A DNA stretch of 64,000 nucleotides, taken from assembly GCA_022509185.1 (NCBI GenBank), contig JAFLTS010000010.1, positions 1-64,000 of the forward strand, written 5' to 3'. A model generated the notes under the pieces. That model was not told the origin of the DNA. It ran no database searches and saw nothing but the letters and a program-made list of their open reading frames with translations. How positions within the stretch are numbered: the first letter of the stretch is position 1; each line of letters starts with the position of its first letter. This DNA comes from Muribaculaceae bacterium (lineage in GTDB: Bacteria; Bacteroidota; Bacteroidia; Bacteroidales; Muribaculaceae). Below, in pieces: positions 9,116 to 18,928 of this stretch. A program made the position numbers and the translations under genes.

Positions 9116-12100
9116 GTGACTGAAGATATAGAAAAAAAATCTCCACAGGAAGAGACGGGAGATACTCTTAAAAAAGAAAAAAAGCATTGGATCCATCCCA
9201 AGTGGTTAAGGTTAGTGCTTAAGACTTTTATGTGGATAATAATCAGCGTTATATTTATAGCTATTATTATTCCCATACTTCTTTATGTGCCTCCCGTACA
9301 GACTTTTGTGAAAAATGTTGCCTGTAATGTAGTGGAGAAATCCACCGGGATGAAAATAGGAATAGACAGATTTCGTCTGAAGTGGCCGGTAGATGTTGCT
9401 TTAGACGGAGTTACAATTGTTGAAGCCCCGGGAGATACCATGGTTTATGCCAAGGAAGTTGTGGCCGATGTCAAGCTGGCTCCATTGTTTCATTTAGATG
9501 TAGATATCAATGAACTGAAGCTCGAAGAAGCCGGGATCAGGATAATGGCTCCCGATTCATCCATGCTTTTAAAATTAAAAGCAGGTTTAATCGAAATTGA
9601 CGATAAAAGTTCGGTAGATATCAAGACAATGACAGTTGATGTCAATAAGTTGCTTATCAAGAGAGCCGATCTTAGTCTTAATATGGATGTGTGGAAGAAA
9701 AAGCCTTCCCCTAATGACACAACGGCTCCGGTGAATTTAAAAATACTTCTTCACGATGCCAGTATTGAGGATTTCACCTTTGGGATGGCAATGTTGCCTA
9801 CAATAGACACCTTGTCTTTGATTTCACAAAATGTGGCGATCAGAAATGGAATAATTAATCTCTCGGACAATCTTATTACAGCTGATTATCTTGGTACTTC
9901 AGACGGTAGTGTAACTTATCTTACTCCAACTCCGGAATATATCAAGACCCATCCGGCTCCTATAGATACTGTTTCAACCTCCGGACCCCCCATTATTATA
10001 AAAGGAGATACAGTAAGAGTAAAAGACTTCAAAGCACTTTATGCAACTAAGGGAGCCAAACCTTTACCCGGATTTGATCCTTCCTATCTTGAATTTTCCA
10101 ATGTTAATATAACATTAGATAATTTTTATAATGAATCTTCCACAGTCAGGCTCCCGATTGCAGACATTTCAGCACAGGAAAGGTGTGGTTTGATTGTGAC
10201 TCAAGGTACGGGTACTATCGCTGTGGATTCTACAGGCCTGGCTCTTCAGGAGGTTTTTCTTGCCACTCCTTATACAGAATTAAATGCCAATGCATCCATT
10301 CCATTCTCAGTTATGGCATTGGAACCCTATGCTTTATTCAATCTCGATGCTTTCGGAAATGTAGGTTGGCCTGATATCGAGGCTTTCGTTCCTGCCTTAC
10401 ATCCATATACTTCCAAACTTCCTGAACGTAATCCTTTGGAATTTAATGTAGAGGCGGGTGGTTCTTTATCGGATATTAATCTCACTGAACTTAAAGTGGG
10501 CATTGATAATGTAATGGATATAACAGCACATGGGAAAGCTCAAAATGTGTTAGATATCAAGAAATTAATCGCCAATATTTCATTCCAGGGTGAAGTGACT
10601 TCTCCCAAGATAATCGACAATATATTGGAGCTGAAAGGTTTTTCTGTTCCAAAGTTAAAATTGACGGGAAAGGCCACAGCGCGCAACGAATCTTTCACAG
10701 CAAATTTTGATTTAAAGACTTCTATGGGAGAAGTATTGGCTGACGGTGCTGTGGATTTGAGACCTGAAACTTATAAAGCTTCAGTAAGTGTCAACAATTT
10801 GGATATTAGAGGATTTATGCCTGATCTCGGCATTGGAGAAGTTAGTGCCACACTAACGGCTCAAGGTTCAGGATTCAATCCCACCAAACCAAAAGCGATT
10901 AGTGATATTCATTTGCTGGTTTCTTCTATAGATTATAATAACCAGACTCTAAATGACATCACGGCAGATATTGGTCTGAGTAACGGAATCTTCGATATTA
11001 AGTTAGATTCACCAAATGATATTTTGCGTTTAGATATTGAAGGAAGAGGTACAGTAGCACCTGATCTTTATACAGCCGATTTAAAAGCAGTTATTGATAA
11101 AATAGATCTCTTCTCTTTAGGATTATCTAAAGACAATAGTACTTTAAGCGGTACAATAACACTAAAGGCTGATGCCAGTCCGGATAAATGGCTATATGAT
11201 GTAAATCTTTGTCTTCAAGACATGGCATTCATTTCCGGAGCCAGTTATTACGCCATCCCGAATGATATTGATATAATTTTCAAGAGCACCTTGGATAAGG
11301 TTATAGCTGATGTGGATGCAAAGGGCACATGCCTGAATTTCGAAGCCGATTCCGGTCTAAAAGGTCTTATAAACTCGTTTACGATGGTAGCTGATACTGC
11401 ACGCCGACAAATAGCTGTGAGAGACCTGAATATTGAAATGCTGCAAAGGATGTTGCCACAATTCAGATTGAATCTGGACGCATCAGGAAACGGAGCCATT
11501 GCGGATATATTAGCAGGGGCAGGACTAAGCGTAGACTCTTTATATGGCCATATTGTAAATGATACTATAATAAGTGCTTCTTTCGGAGCAAGACAATTTG
11601 CCAATTCCAGCCTTCGCGTGGATACCTTGACTCTCAATCTAAAACAAAGGGGTGAATTGCTCGACTACAGAGCACATATGGGGAATAGAGCCAACAATCC
11701 TATAGGAGATTTTGCTGATGTCAACGTCAACGGATACGTAGGAGAAAATCGTCTGATGTTGGGACTCAGGCAATTAAATCAGAAAAAAGAAATGGGCTAT
11801 CGTTTAGGTCTGACGGCAGCTTTCCAGGATTCACTCATAACGGTGCATTTCACTCCTCTGAAGGCAATGATAGGTTATATCCCCTGGACTTTCAATTCTG
11901 ATAACAGTTTGCAATTGAATACCAAGAATTTCAAGATTGATGCTAATTTGCAGGCTACCAGCCCTAAGAGTAGTATTCTTTTGAAAACAGAACCGGGACC
12001 TGAGGGTAATGATGAATTACATCTTGCTTTAGACAATATCTTGCTTCAGGACTTTCTTCAACTTTCAGTTTTTGCGCCCCCGATCACGGCAGCTATAGAT

Positions 12101-14122
12101 GCAGATCTGAGGGTAGGTTATTACGAAAGTTGGCTATATGGTACCGGAAATGTTGGTATACATAATTTCACCTACGATAAAATGCAGGTAGGTGACTTCA
12201 ATCTTTCACTTCGTGCAGGAAGAAATGACGATGGTTCCACTGGAGCACGGATAGGATTAAAAATAAACGGACAGAATGCTTTGGCAGCTAAAGCGCTGTT
12301 GGAACCGGATTCTGCAAAGGTTTTACAGGTGAAGACCATGGAACTTGATCTGACTAGATTCCCTCTTAAGATTGCGAATCCTTTCCTGGGGAAAGATATG
12401 GTGCAAGTTGCAGGTTATCTTAATGGTGAATTTGATCTGAGCGGATCTTTAAAACTGCCTAAATTGAACGGTTATCTGGCATGCGACTCTGTAGGTGTTT
12501 TCATCCCTATGATGGGCAGTTCAGTCAAATTCAATCAGGATTCAATTTTTGTAACGGATAATGTAATAGACTTTAAAAAATTTGATATCTACGGAGCAAA
12601 CAAGAATCCTATTCAGATAGACGGCACCATAGATATGAGTGATTTAAGATCAATGGTGTTCAACCTTAAACTTGACGCGAATGATTTCCAATTGATCAAT
12701 AATGATCAGAAAGCCCATTCGGATCTATATGGAAAGCTATTCCTGGATTTACATGCAAATGCCCGTGGACCATTGGAACATCTTAATCTCGGAGCCGGAG
12801 TTTCCATACTGTCTAAAACCAATGTGACTTATTCCATACCTCAGACTACTGCCCAGCTAACCTCCCACAATACTTCCGGAATTGTAAGATTCGTAAATTT
12901 CAATGACACTGTTTTGACTTTGAAAGAGGATACCGTGGCATCTAATGTTTCCATGAGAATACTTGCGGGACTCACCTTAGAACCGGGTATGCAGGTGAAG
13001 GTGATATATCCCGGTTCAACAACTACCGGATCGGCAAAAGTAGAGTTAGAACCAAGCGGACAACTTACTTATTTCCAGAATTATCTGGGAGACATGAGGC
13101 TCAATGGCCAGGTTTATTTAGGAAATGGATATGCAAGTTATAGCATGCCTATTGTGGGAGAAAAGAAATTTGTTTTTGATCCAACGAGCTATGTTATGTT
13201 CCAAGGGGATATAATGAATCCTTCTTTCAATATATCTGCAACTGATGATGTAAGGGCAAGTGTGATTGAAAACGGAAACTCTAGAATTGTGAATTTCCAG
13301 GTTGGTGTAGATATCACCAACAACCTCAGGGATCCTAAGATTGAATTCAATCTGGATACCGATGATGATATGTCTATCAGAAACGAATTGCAATCGATGA
13401 CACCGAATGCAAGGAGTATGGCTGCACTTAATATGCTGATTACAGGTCAATATTCAGGTGCCGGAGTTAAGACCGCCAGCAGTGACATCTTACAGGGAAC
13501 AATGTATAATATTCTAACTTCTACTATTAACGGATGGCTTGCCAATAACGTAAGAGGAGTAGATATCAGTCTGGGTGTAGATCAGTATGGAAATTCTTAT
13601 AATGGTGAAACAGGTTCTTCCACAAGTTATAGTTACCAGGTTTCAAAATCACTCTTTAATAATAGATTTAAAATCTCTGTAGGTGGTAATTACACTACTG
13701 ATGCGGCTGCAGATGAGAACTTCTCGGAAAACCTTATCAGTGACATTTCCTTTGAGTATATTCTCAAACAAACAAGTAATGTCACCATGTATGCCCGTTT
13801 ATTCCGTCATACAGGTTATGAAAGTATTCTGGAAGGTGAGATAACAGAAACAGGTGGTGGTTTTATGTTACGTAGACGCCTGTCGAATCTAAAATCACTC
13901 TTTAAATGGGGATCATCAAAGAATAAAAACCGTCCCGGTTCTCCTATGCCCGGTTTGGGATCGGGTAACTTCAGACCAGGTGTCTCGCATACCACGGATT
14001 CCTTGAAATCGGAAACATCAGAAAGGGTTGATTCTGTTTCCAAAGGAAAACAAGAAGTCAGGAAAGAAACAATGTCCAACGATTCCATAAACGTTAAGAA
14101 GATAGAAGGCAATGAAAATTAA
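9116..14122 (+). CDS. tamB: translocation and assembly module protein TamB
   Basis: A 1668-residue AsmA/TamB-type protein: a cytoplasmic N terminus, one membrane anchor (about residues 33-57), a very long periplasmic region of repeated beta-rich segments, and a C-terminal DUF490/TamB domain (roughly the last 450 residues, with MNPSFNISATDDVRA and DITNNLRDPKIEF-type stretches). By family knowledge it bridges the envelope and is proposed to shuttle phospholipids or assist outer-membrane protein assembly. The start is GTG; no upstream in-frame ATG is available. It overlaps the next gene, the TamA-like partner, by 11 bases, which supports the assignment. The Lys/Ser-rich tail after about residue 1600 looks disordered. 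Confidence 0.93.
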   Translation: MTEDIEKKSPQEETGDTLKKEKKHWIHPKWLRLVLKTFMWIIISVIFIAIIIPILLYVPPVQTFVKNVACNVVEKSTGMKIGIDRFRLKWPVDVALDGVTIVEAPGDTMVYAKEVVADVKLAPLFHLDVDINELKLEEAGIRIMAPDSSMLLKLKAGLIEIDDKSSVDIKTMTVDVNKLLIKRADLSLNMDVWKKKPSPNDTTAPVNLKILLHDASIEDFTFGMAMLPTIDTLSLISQNVAIRNGIINLSDNLITADYLGTSDGSVTYLTPTPEYIKTHPAPIDTVSTSGPPIIIKGDTVRVKDFKALYATKGAKPLPGFDPSYLEFSNVNITLDNFYNESSTVRLPIADISAQERCGLIVTQGTGTIAVDSTGLALQEVFLATPYTELNANASIPFSVMALEPYALFNLDAFGNVGWPDIEAFVPALHPYTSKLPERNPLEFNVEAGGSLSDINLTELKVGIDNVMDITAHGKAQNVLDIKKLIANISFQGEVTSPKIIDNILELKGFSVPKLKLTGKATARNESFTANFDLKTSMGEVLADGAVDLRPETYKASVSVNNLDIRGFMPDLGIGEVSATLTAQGSGFNPTKPKAISDIHLLVSSIDYNNQTLNDITADIGLSNGIFDIKLDSPNDILRLDIEGRGTVAPDLYTADLKAVIDKIDLFSLGLSKDNSTLSGTITLKADASPDKWLYDVNLCLQDMAFISGASYYAIPNDIDIIFKSTLDKVIADVDAKGTCLNFEADSGLKGLINSFTMVADTARRQIAVRDLNIEMLQRMLPQFRLNLDASGNGAIADILAGAGLSVDSLYGHIVNDTIISASFGARQFANSSLRVDTLTLNLKQRGELLDYRAHMGNRANNPIGDFADVNVNGYVGENRLMLGLRQLNQKKEMGYRLGLTAAFQDSLITVHFTPLKAMIGYIPWTFNSDNSLQLNTKNFKIDANLQATSPKSSILLKTEPGPEGNDELHLALDNILLQDFLQLSVFAPPITAAIDADLRVGYYESWLYGTGNVGIHNFTYDKMQVGDFNLSLRAGRNDDGSTGARIGLKINGQNALAAKALLEPDSAKVLQVKTMELDLTRFPLKIANPFLGKDMVQVAGYLNGEFDLSGSLKLPKLNGYLACDSVGVFIPMMGSSVKFNQDSIFVTDNVIDFKKFDIYGANKNPIQIDGTIDMSDLRSMVFNLKLDANDFQLINNDQKAHSDLYGKLFLDLHANARGPLEHLNLGAGVSILSKTNVTYSIPQTTAQLTSHNTSGIVRFVNFNDTVLTLKEDTVASNVSMRILAGLTLEPGMQVKVIYPGSTTTGSAKVELEPSGQLTYFQNYLGDMRLNGQVYLGNGYASYSMPIVGEKKFVFDPTSYVMFQGDIMNPSFNISATDDVRASVIENGNSRIVNFQVGVDITNNLRDPKIEFNLDTDDDMSIRNELQSMTPNARSMAALNMLITGQYSGAGVKTASSDILQGTMYNILTSTINGWLANNVRGVDISLGVDQYGNSYNGETGSSTSYSYQVSKSLFNNRFKISVGGNYTTDAAADENFSENLISDISFEYILKQTSNVTMYARLFRHTGYESILEGEITETGGGFMLRRRLSNLKSLFKWGSSKNKNRPGSPMPGLGSGNFRPGVSHTTDSLKSETSERVDSVSKGKQEVRKETMSNDSINVKKIEGNEN

Positions 14123-16424
14123 TAAAAGGATAAATTTAGCTTGGATATTGCCGGTGTCGTTCCTTCTCTTATGGATTGTCTCCTGTTCCACAACAAAAAG
14201 ACTTGAGCCCGGAGAGACTCGATATACAGGTTTAGGAACTTTTGATGTATTAACCGCAGACCATGAAAAGTTACCTGGGGCATTGGAATCAGAGTTGAAG
14301 AAAACAGGTACTGCCGATGCAAACGACTATATCATAGCACCATTTATAAAGATACCATTAGGATTATGGGTTTATAATAACTGGAATGATTCTGCCAAGG
14401 GTCTAAAAGGATGGCTTTATAAGAAATGGGTGAAACCTCCTGTGCTTGTAAGTGAGGTAAAGCCGGAAGTCAGGGCAAAACTTATGCAACAATTACTTGA
14501 CGATAACGGATACTTTGGTTCGCAGGTAGTTTATAATATAGAAAATAATAAAAAGAATGATCGGAAAGCGGCCATAGGATATACTTTACATGTAACAAAG
14601 CCCTATCGAATAGATTCTATTCAATACCTGAATACCTCCACAAAGATCAACAGGTTTATAGATTCCGTTGCTCGTAGAAGTCCTTATCTGCAGAAAGGAG
14701 AAATATTCAGTGTTGATTCACTTGAAGCAGAAAGGGTAAGGATCGTGAATTCGATGCGAAATCATGGTTATTATTATTTCCGTCCGGAATATATAGAATT
14801 TCTTGCCGATTCACTGATCACACCCGGGGAAGTTGCAATAAAGCTTAATCTTGTGAATAATATTCCAAGTATGGCTAAATTACAGTATAGAACGGGAAAG
14901 ATAGAAACTATTATCTTGAGAAACAGTGAGGAATCCATGGGTACACCGGATACTACACAGACGGCAAGAGGAGAGTTGATTGTTTATGAACCGGCACGTC
15001 TCAGGAAGAATCTGGTGCCCGGTTGTATCACTTTCCGCGAAGGTAAGATATTTTCCGTAAGGGACATGAATCTTACCCAAACCCGGCTGTCAAGATTAGG
15101 AATCTTTGGAGGTATTCAAATTAATGTTCTACCTTCCGACACCAATCCTGAGCATCCGCTGGTAGATGTTTACACTACGGCCCGTTTCCAGAGTCCAATC
15201 GAAGCTACCATTGCGGCCAACTTAACTTCTAAATCCAACAGTTATCTTGGGCCCGGTATCGTATTAGGGCTTTCTCACAACAATATATTCGGAGGAGGAG
15301 AAAAACTGAGTGTGCAAATAAATGCGGATTATGAATGGCAAACTGGAGGAGAAAGAAATAAAAATTTCAATAGTTACCAATTCGGAATCACTGCCTCTCT
15401 GGCTTTCCCAAGATTATTAGCACCACGTTTCGTAAGAAGAATCCAAAGAGATTTAAACTGGACAACCATCAGTGTTGGTGCCAATACCTTGAATAGACCA
15501 CAATTTTTTAATATAGCCGAATTTAATGCTGGGATTACCTATGAGTGGAGAGCAACGCGACATGCACTCAATCAATTAACCCTCTTTAAACTCAGTTACA
15601 CCAAGCTTTTAAGCCATACTCCGGAATTTGATGAAATAATGATGCAGAATCCGGCTATAGCCTTAGGTTTCCAAAGCCAGTTTATTCCTCAGATGAGCTG
15701 GACATATACTTATGACAAATTCTTTGAAAGAGAAAGGATCAACGGCATAAATTTCCAGACTATTCTAACTGAAGCGGGAAATATATTCGACGGTATCTAT
15801 ACTCTTGCCGGGGTAAAAGGTACTAAAACTTTATTCGGTACACCCTTCTCACAGTTTATCAAAGGCCAGGTTCAGCTGGTTTATAACCGTCGTTTGATAA
15901 GAAAATCTGATCAATGGATTGTGAGCAGAGTCTTAATAGGTGCCGAGCATCCATATGGTAATTCAAAACAGGTGCCTTACTCCGAACAATTCTATATCGG
16001 AGGAGCTAACTCCATCCGTGCTTTTACGATTCGTTCATTGGGTCCTGGTTCTTATCGGCCACCAAATCAATACCGTGACGGATATTTTGATCAGACCGGT
16101 ACTTTTAAATTAGAGGCTAACGTGGAATATCGTTTCCCTATTGTCAGTATTTTACATGGGGCAGTTTTCCTGGATGCAGGAAATGTATGGCTTTTGAAAA
16201 ATGATCCGCAACGTCCGGGCGGCCTCCTAACGGGAAAAACATTTCTTCGCGATATTGCCTTGGGAACAGGAGTAGGTCTTCGAGTAGACATAGGAGTGAT
16301 GGTATTGCGAGGTGACTTGGGATACGGTCTTCATGCTCCTTACAATACGGGAATTCCTCATTATTTCAATATTAAATTCACAAAGGCCTTTGCTTTCCAT
16401 CTGGCTATAGGTTATCCATTCTAA
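14112..16424 (+). CDS. tamL: TamL: lipoprotein BamA/TamA-family outer membrane protein
   Basis: A 770-residue Omp85-superfamily protein with an N-terminal lipoprotein signal (LLLWIVSC, lipid-modified Cys near residue 26). That makes it the lipidated TamA variant known from Bacteroidetes as TamL. POTRA-like segments occupy about residues 100-360 and a 16-strand barrel the rest, ending in a C-terminal aromatic (GYPF). The loop-6 motif usually written (V/I)RGF reads IRAF here (SIRAFTIRSLGPG), so the conserved glycine is replaced. It is translated from an ATG inside the end of tamB, so the pair is an operon and very likely a complex across the periplasm. Confidence 0.92.
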   Translation: MKINKRINLAWILPVSFLLLWIVSCSTTKRLEPGETRYTGLGTFDVLTADHEKLPGALESELKKTGTADANDYIIAPFIKIPLGLWVYNNWNDSAKGLKGWLYKKWVKPPVLVSEVKPEVRAKLMQQLLDDNGYFGSQVVYNIENNKKNDRKAAIGYTLHVTKPYRIDSIQYLNTSTKINRFIDSVARRSPYLQKGEIFSVDSLEAERVRIVNSMRNHGYYYFRPEYIEFLADSLITPGEVAIKLNLVNNIPSMAKLQYRTGKIETIILRNSEESMGTPDTTQTARGELIVYEPARLRKNLVPGCITFREGKIFSVRDMNLTQTRLSRLGIFGGIQINVLPSDTNPEHPLVDVYTTARFQSPIEATIAANLTSKSNSYLGPGIVLGLSHNNIFGGGEKLSVQINADYEWQTGGERNKNFNSYQFGITASLAFPRLLAPRFVRRIQRDLNWTTISVGANTLNRPQFFNIAEFNAGITYEWRATRHALNQLTLFKLSYTKLLSHTPEFDEIMMQNPAIALGFQSQFIPQMSWTYTYDKFFERERINGINFQTILTEAGNIFDGIYTLAGVKGTKTLFGTPFSQFIKGQVQLVYNRRLIRKSDQWIVSRVLIGAEHPYGNSKQVPYSEQFYIGGANSIRAFTIRSLGPGSYRPPNQYRDGYFDQTGTFKLEANVEYRFPIVSILHGAVFLDAGNVWLLKNDPQRPGGLLTGKTFLRDIALGTGVGLRVDIGVMVLRGDLGYGLHAPYNTGIPHYFNIKFTKAFAFHLAIGYPF

Positions 16425-16717
16425 TGTCGCGTCATTCATATTCAGCATCCGAGCGTAGAGGTATTTTGGCTATTGCCTTAGTTGCTTTGATTATAATAGC
16501 AGCCGGAATAGTTTTGCCTCTTTGTAGTCGTAGAGAAACCGGGCCTCATGAGTTGCCTGTAGTAATAGAACATACTGAATTGATTGACTCCACTTCGACT
16601 GTTAAATCACACCAAACAAGAGGGAAAGCAAAATCCGGGATTAATAAAGCCAAAGAATCGAAAACTAAGACAAAGAAAAGTTATCGGAGAAGAAGTCCTC
16701 TCGACGAACCCGTTTAA
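16424..16717 (+). CDS. small single-pass membrane protein, basic tail
   Basis: A 97-residue protein of unknown function. It has a short N-terminal segment, one strongly hydrophobic helix (about residues 13-33, ending LPLC), then a hydrophilic part that is very Lys/Arg-rich toward the end. The ATG shares a base with the tamL stop (TAATG), so it is co-translated with tamB-tamL. I do not recognise a family. Its position suggests an envelope role, but that is inference only. Confidence 0.7.
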   Translation: MSRHSYSASERRGILAIALVALIIIAAGIVLPLCSRRETGPHELPVVIEHTELIDSTSTVKSHQTRGKAKSGINKAKESKTKTKKSYRRRSPLDEPV

Positions 16718-16751
16718 ACAAAAATTTGTCTTTCAAGGACTTCTATTATTT

Positions 16752-17567
16752 ATGTCTGAACTTGACATTGCCATATGCACCTATAAACCTCAGGGTATGG
16801 AGAAGGTTGCTTCCGAGGTAATGCCTCCAAGTCCCGGAATAAGGTATGTTGTATCCTGGCAAGATCATAATAACACTCCTTTGCCTCAGTCTATAAGTTC
16901 AAGAAACGATGTGAGGGTATTCAGATACGACGAAACAGGACTTTCTAATAATCGTAACAATGCTATCAACCACTGTGAAAGTGATATAGTGCTGATTAGC
17001 GACGATGATCTGCAATTCCATTCTGAGGCTATAAAAAAAATAGCTGAGATATTTAAGGATAGGCCGGAAATGGATATTGCAGTTTTTAAAATTAAATTTC
17101 CATTAACAAAAAAATATCCTGAAAAAGAACAAAAGCTTTCTCTTCCTTTACCAAAAGGGTATTATGCATCCTCGGTGGAGTTGGCTTTTCGACGGTCTCA
17201 GATCGGTAATCTCCGGTTTTGGCCGGAATTAGGATTGGGAAACTCCTTTTACCAGGCCGGTGAAGACGAGTTGTTTTTAATTTCCGCAATAAAGAGAGGA
17301 TTAAATGTCAGGTTTATTGATCTGGAAATAGCTATACATCCTACGATGTCTACAGGCGACAAGGTTTCACCCGGTATTCTAAGAGGGCAAGGATTTATCA
17401 TGGGAATTTTATATCCCTTTTCATCCTTGGCAAGAATTCCTGTTAAAGCATATAGAAATTACAAGAGCCGGAAAAGCACATTCTGGCTAAGTTTAAAGGA
17501 ACTTGGCAAAGGTTACTTACATTCGGTGAAAAAAACCAAGACTATTCCACATTGTTACAGATGGTGA
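16752..17567 (+). CDS. family 2-like glycosyltransferase
   Basis: A 271-residue GT-A fold protein: N-terminal SELDIAICTYKPQGMEK strand-turn, an SNNRNNAI segment, the nucleotide-sugar metal motif LISDDDLQF (DxD type), and an acceptor-side acidic site AGEDELFL. It has no strong membrane segment. The reading frame is open from 16584, but those upstream codons overlap the preceding gene, and the glycosyltransferase fold begins at the ATG at 16752, which I use. It is followed after 16 bases by a second GT2 gene. The sugar and acceptor cannot be told; a lipopolysaccharide or capsule sugar is possible. Confidence 0.8.
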   Translation: MSELDIAICTYKPQGMEKVASEVMPPSPGIRYVVSWQDHNNTPLPQSISSRNDVRVFRYDETGLSNNRNNAINHCESDIVLISDDDLQFHSEAIKKIAEIFKDRPEMDIAVFKIKFPLTKKYPEKEQKLSLPLPKGYYASSVELAFRRSQIGNLRFWPELGLGNSFYQAGEDELFLISAIKRGLNVRFIDLEIAIHPTMSTGDKVSPGILRGQGFIMGILYPFSSLARIPVKAYRNYKSRKSTFWLSLKELGKGYLHSVKKTKTIPHCYRW

Positions 17568-17583
17568 AAAATTCAGTTTACTA

Positions 17584-18591
17584 ATGGAAAAAGATAAAAT
17601 CAAAGTAACAGTGATTGTGGCCACCTATAATCAGGAAGATACCATTTCCCGCACCTTAGACTCTATATTAGTACAGGATATTGATTTTAATATGGAGATT
17701 ATTATTGGTGATGATGCTTCCACTGACTCTACAGGAGATATATGCAGGAATTATCAGGAGAGGTATCCCGATATTATTCGTTATATACGAAATGATATTA
17801 ACAAAGGAGTAAGAGATAATTACATCGATTGTGTACTTGAAGCTCGAGGGGAGTATATAGCCGACCTGGCTGGTGACGACTTCTGGATTCGAAAAGATAA
17901 ACTTAAAAGGGAAGTGGCCGTGTTGGATCAACAGAAAGATGTGGTACTTGTCTGCACGGACTGGTTTTATTTTGAAGAAGACAAAAAAATATTAAGTTCT
18001 CCTTGGGATAATAAAACTTATCCATTTACAGCATTATTCAACGATCCGAAAATAACGGAAAGACTCCTGAGCCATTTACATCCTGTTCCGGTACATTTAT
18101 GCACAGCTCTTTACCGCAAGAATGTTTTTGAAAAAATCTACAAAGAGAATACAGATTTTTTCAGGAATAGGGAGTGGCTCATGGAAGACTTTCAGTTAGT
18201 TGTATTAATGTCTCATGAAGGGAGGTTCCAATATCTCGATATACCTTCTTTGGGGTATTCGGTCAATAATAAAAGTATAACAGGAAATCCTGATTTTAGA
18301 AAAAGGTTTGATTTATATTATTCATCTCTCAAGCTCACTTACGATTTGGCACAAAGACTCGGTATATCTCATGAAAAATTAGAAGATACTTATAGAGGTT
18401 TACTTCACTATATCACAATGCAGGCTTTTCATGGATTCGATAAATCAAGGATGCAGGAAGTCAGAAAATTAATAAAGGAAAGAAATATAAAACCTCGAAT
18501 TAAAACAGCCATTATATTGGGATTGAGCAGAGGAAAAGCCATTTGGGAAACATCAAGGAAAACTTGGCAAAAATTAAAATCGACAAGATAA
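17584..18591 (+). CDS. glycosyltransferase family 2
   Basis: A 335-residue typical GT2 enzyme: KVTVIVATYNQEDTISRTLDS at the N terminus, the EIIIGDDASTDST motif, the donor-site DLAGDDFW motif, then an acceptor-domain region with HPVPVHLCTALYRK and WLMEDFQL. It is cytosolic or membrane-associated, with a basic C terminus. It probably adds one sugar during surface glycan synthesis. It forms a two-gene glycosyltransferase pair with 16752-17567, downstream of tamB-tamL. The specificity is not predictable from sequence alone. Confidence 0.88.
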   Translation: MEKDKIKVTVIVATYNQEDTISRTLDSILVQDIDFNMEIIIGDDASTDSTGDICRNYQERYPDIIRYIRNDINKGVRDNYIDCVLEARGEYIADLAGDDFWIRKDKLKREVAVLDQQKDVVLVCTDWFYFEEDKKILSSPWDNKTYPFTALFNDPKITERLLSHLHPVPVHLCTALYRKNVFEKIYKENTDFFRNREWLMEDFQLVVLMSHEGRFQYLDIPSLGYSVNNKSITGNPDFRKRFDLYYSSLKLTYDLAQRLGISHEKLEDTYRGLLHYITMQAFHGFDKSRMQEVRKLIKERNIKPRIKTAIILGLSRGKAIWETSRKTWQKLKSTR

Positions 18592-18647
18592 GACTTCATC
18601 CATAACTCTCATCCATCTTTATACTTAAGAAATAATTTGAAATTATC

Positions 18648-18679
18648 TTTTGAGTAATAAATAAAATTATATAACTTTG
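18648..18679 (+). promoter_or_regulatory. promoter of tRNA-Pro / metK unit
   Basis: A -33 TTTG (18648-18651) and a -7 TAACTTTG (18672-18679) separated by 20 bases give a textbook Bacteroidetes promoter. It is the only good promoter before metK, because just nine bases separate the tRNA from the riboswitch. Confidence 0.8.
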
Positions 18680-18706
18680 CAGACGCAAAAGGGCAACCTG
18701 AGCACT

Positions 18707-18780
18707 CGGGGTGTAGCACAGTTGGTTAGCGCGCTACGTTCGGGACGTAGAGGTCGGAAGTTCGAGTCTTCTCACCCCGA
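18707..18780 (+). tRNA. tRNA-Pro (anticodon CGG)
   Basis: A 74-base cloverleaf. The acceptor stem is CGGGGTG / CACCCCG with discriminator A. The anticodon arm is CTACG-TTCGGGA-CGTAG with anticodon CGG, and the T arm carries the TTCGAGTC loop. The 3' CCA is not encoded. The CGGGG acceptor start is typical of proline tRNA. Confidence 0.95.
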
Positions 18781-18789
18781 CAAACCAAA

Positions 18790-18846
18790 AGGTGGATAAA
18801 TTTGGCTGCTTGCAACCACTTGAAAAAATGCTAAAAATGCAAAGTC
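18790..18846 (+). promoter_or_regulatory. SAM-II-like riboswitch aptamer
   Basis: P1 stem AGGTGG (18790-18795) pairs with CCACTT (18816-18821) around a 20-base loop. The loop ends in the conserved TTGCAA, and a GCTAAAAA block follows at 18830-18837. Loop TTGC (18810-18813) can pair with GCTAA (18830-18834), giving the H-type pseudoknot of the SAM-II class. The order stem, loop ending TTGCAA, stem, A-rich linker, GCTAAAAA matches that class as I know it. It lies upstream of metK, which fits feedback by S-adenosylmethionine. A covariance-model search has not been run. Confidence 0.75.
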
Positions 18847-18871
18847 ATAGTTAGACTTGAAGTTATTGCAC

Positions 18872-18907
18872 GACATTCAATGGTGAAAGCCCTGAATGTC
18901 TTTTTTT
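18872..18907 (+). terminator. riboswitch intrinsic terminator
   Basis: GACATTCA (18872-18879) pairs perfectly with TGAATGTC (18893-18900), followed by seven T. It sits between the aptamer and the metK start at 18929 and is the likely expression platform. TTGAA (18857-18861) can pair with TTCAA in the 5' arm as a weak competing antiterminator. A small AAGTC/GACTT hairpin (18842-18858) lies in between. Confidence 0.85.
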
Positions 18908-18928
18908 ATATTTTATAACACTTAGACA

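Noticed and set aside
16584-16751. N-terminal extension of the glycosyltransferase in the open frame before 16752
   Set aside because: It overlaps the preceding coding region in another frame, is rich in Lys/Gln without structure, and the conserved fold starts at 16752.
18797-18804. TAAATTTG inside the riboswitch loop as a separate metK promoter
   Set aside because: There is no -33 TTTG at the right distance, and a start here would remove one arm of the aptamer; the word is better explained as conserved loop sequence.
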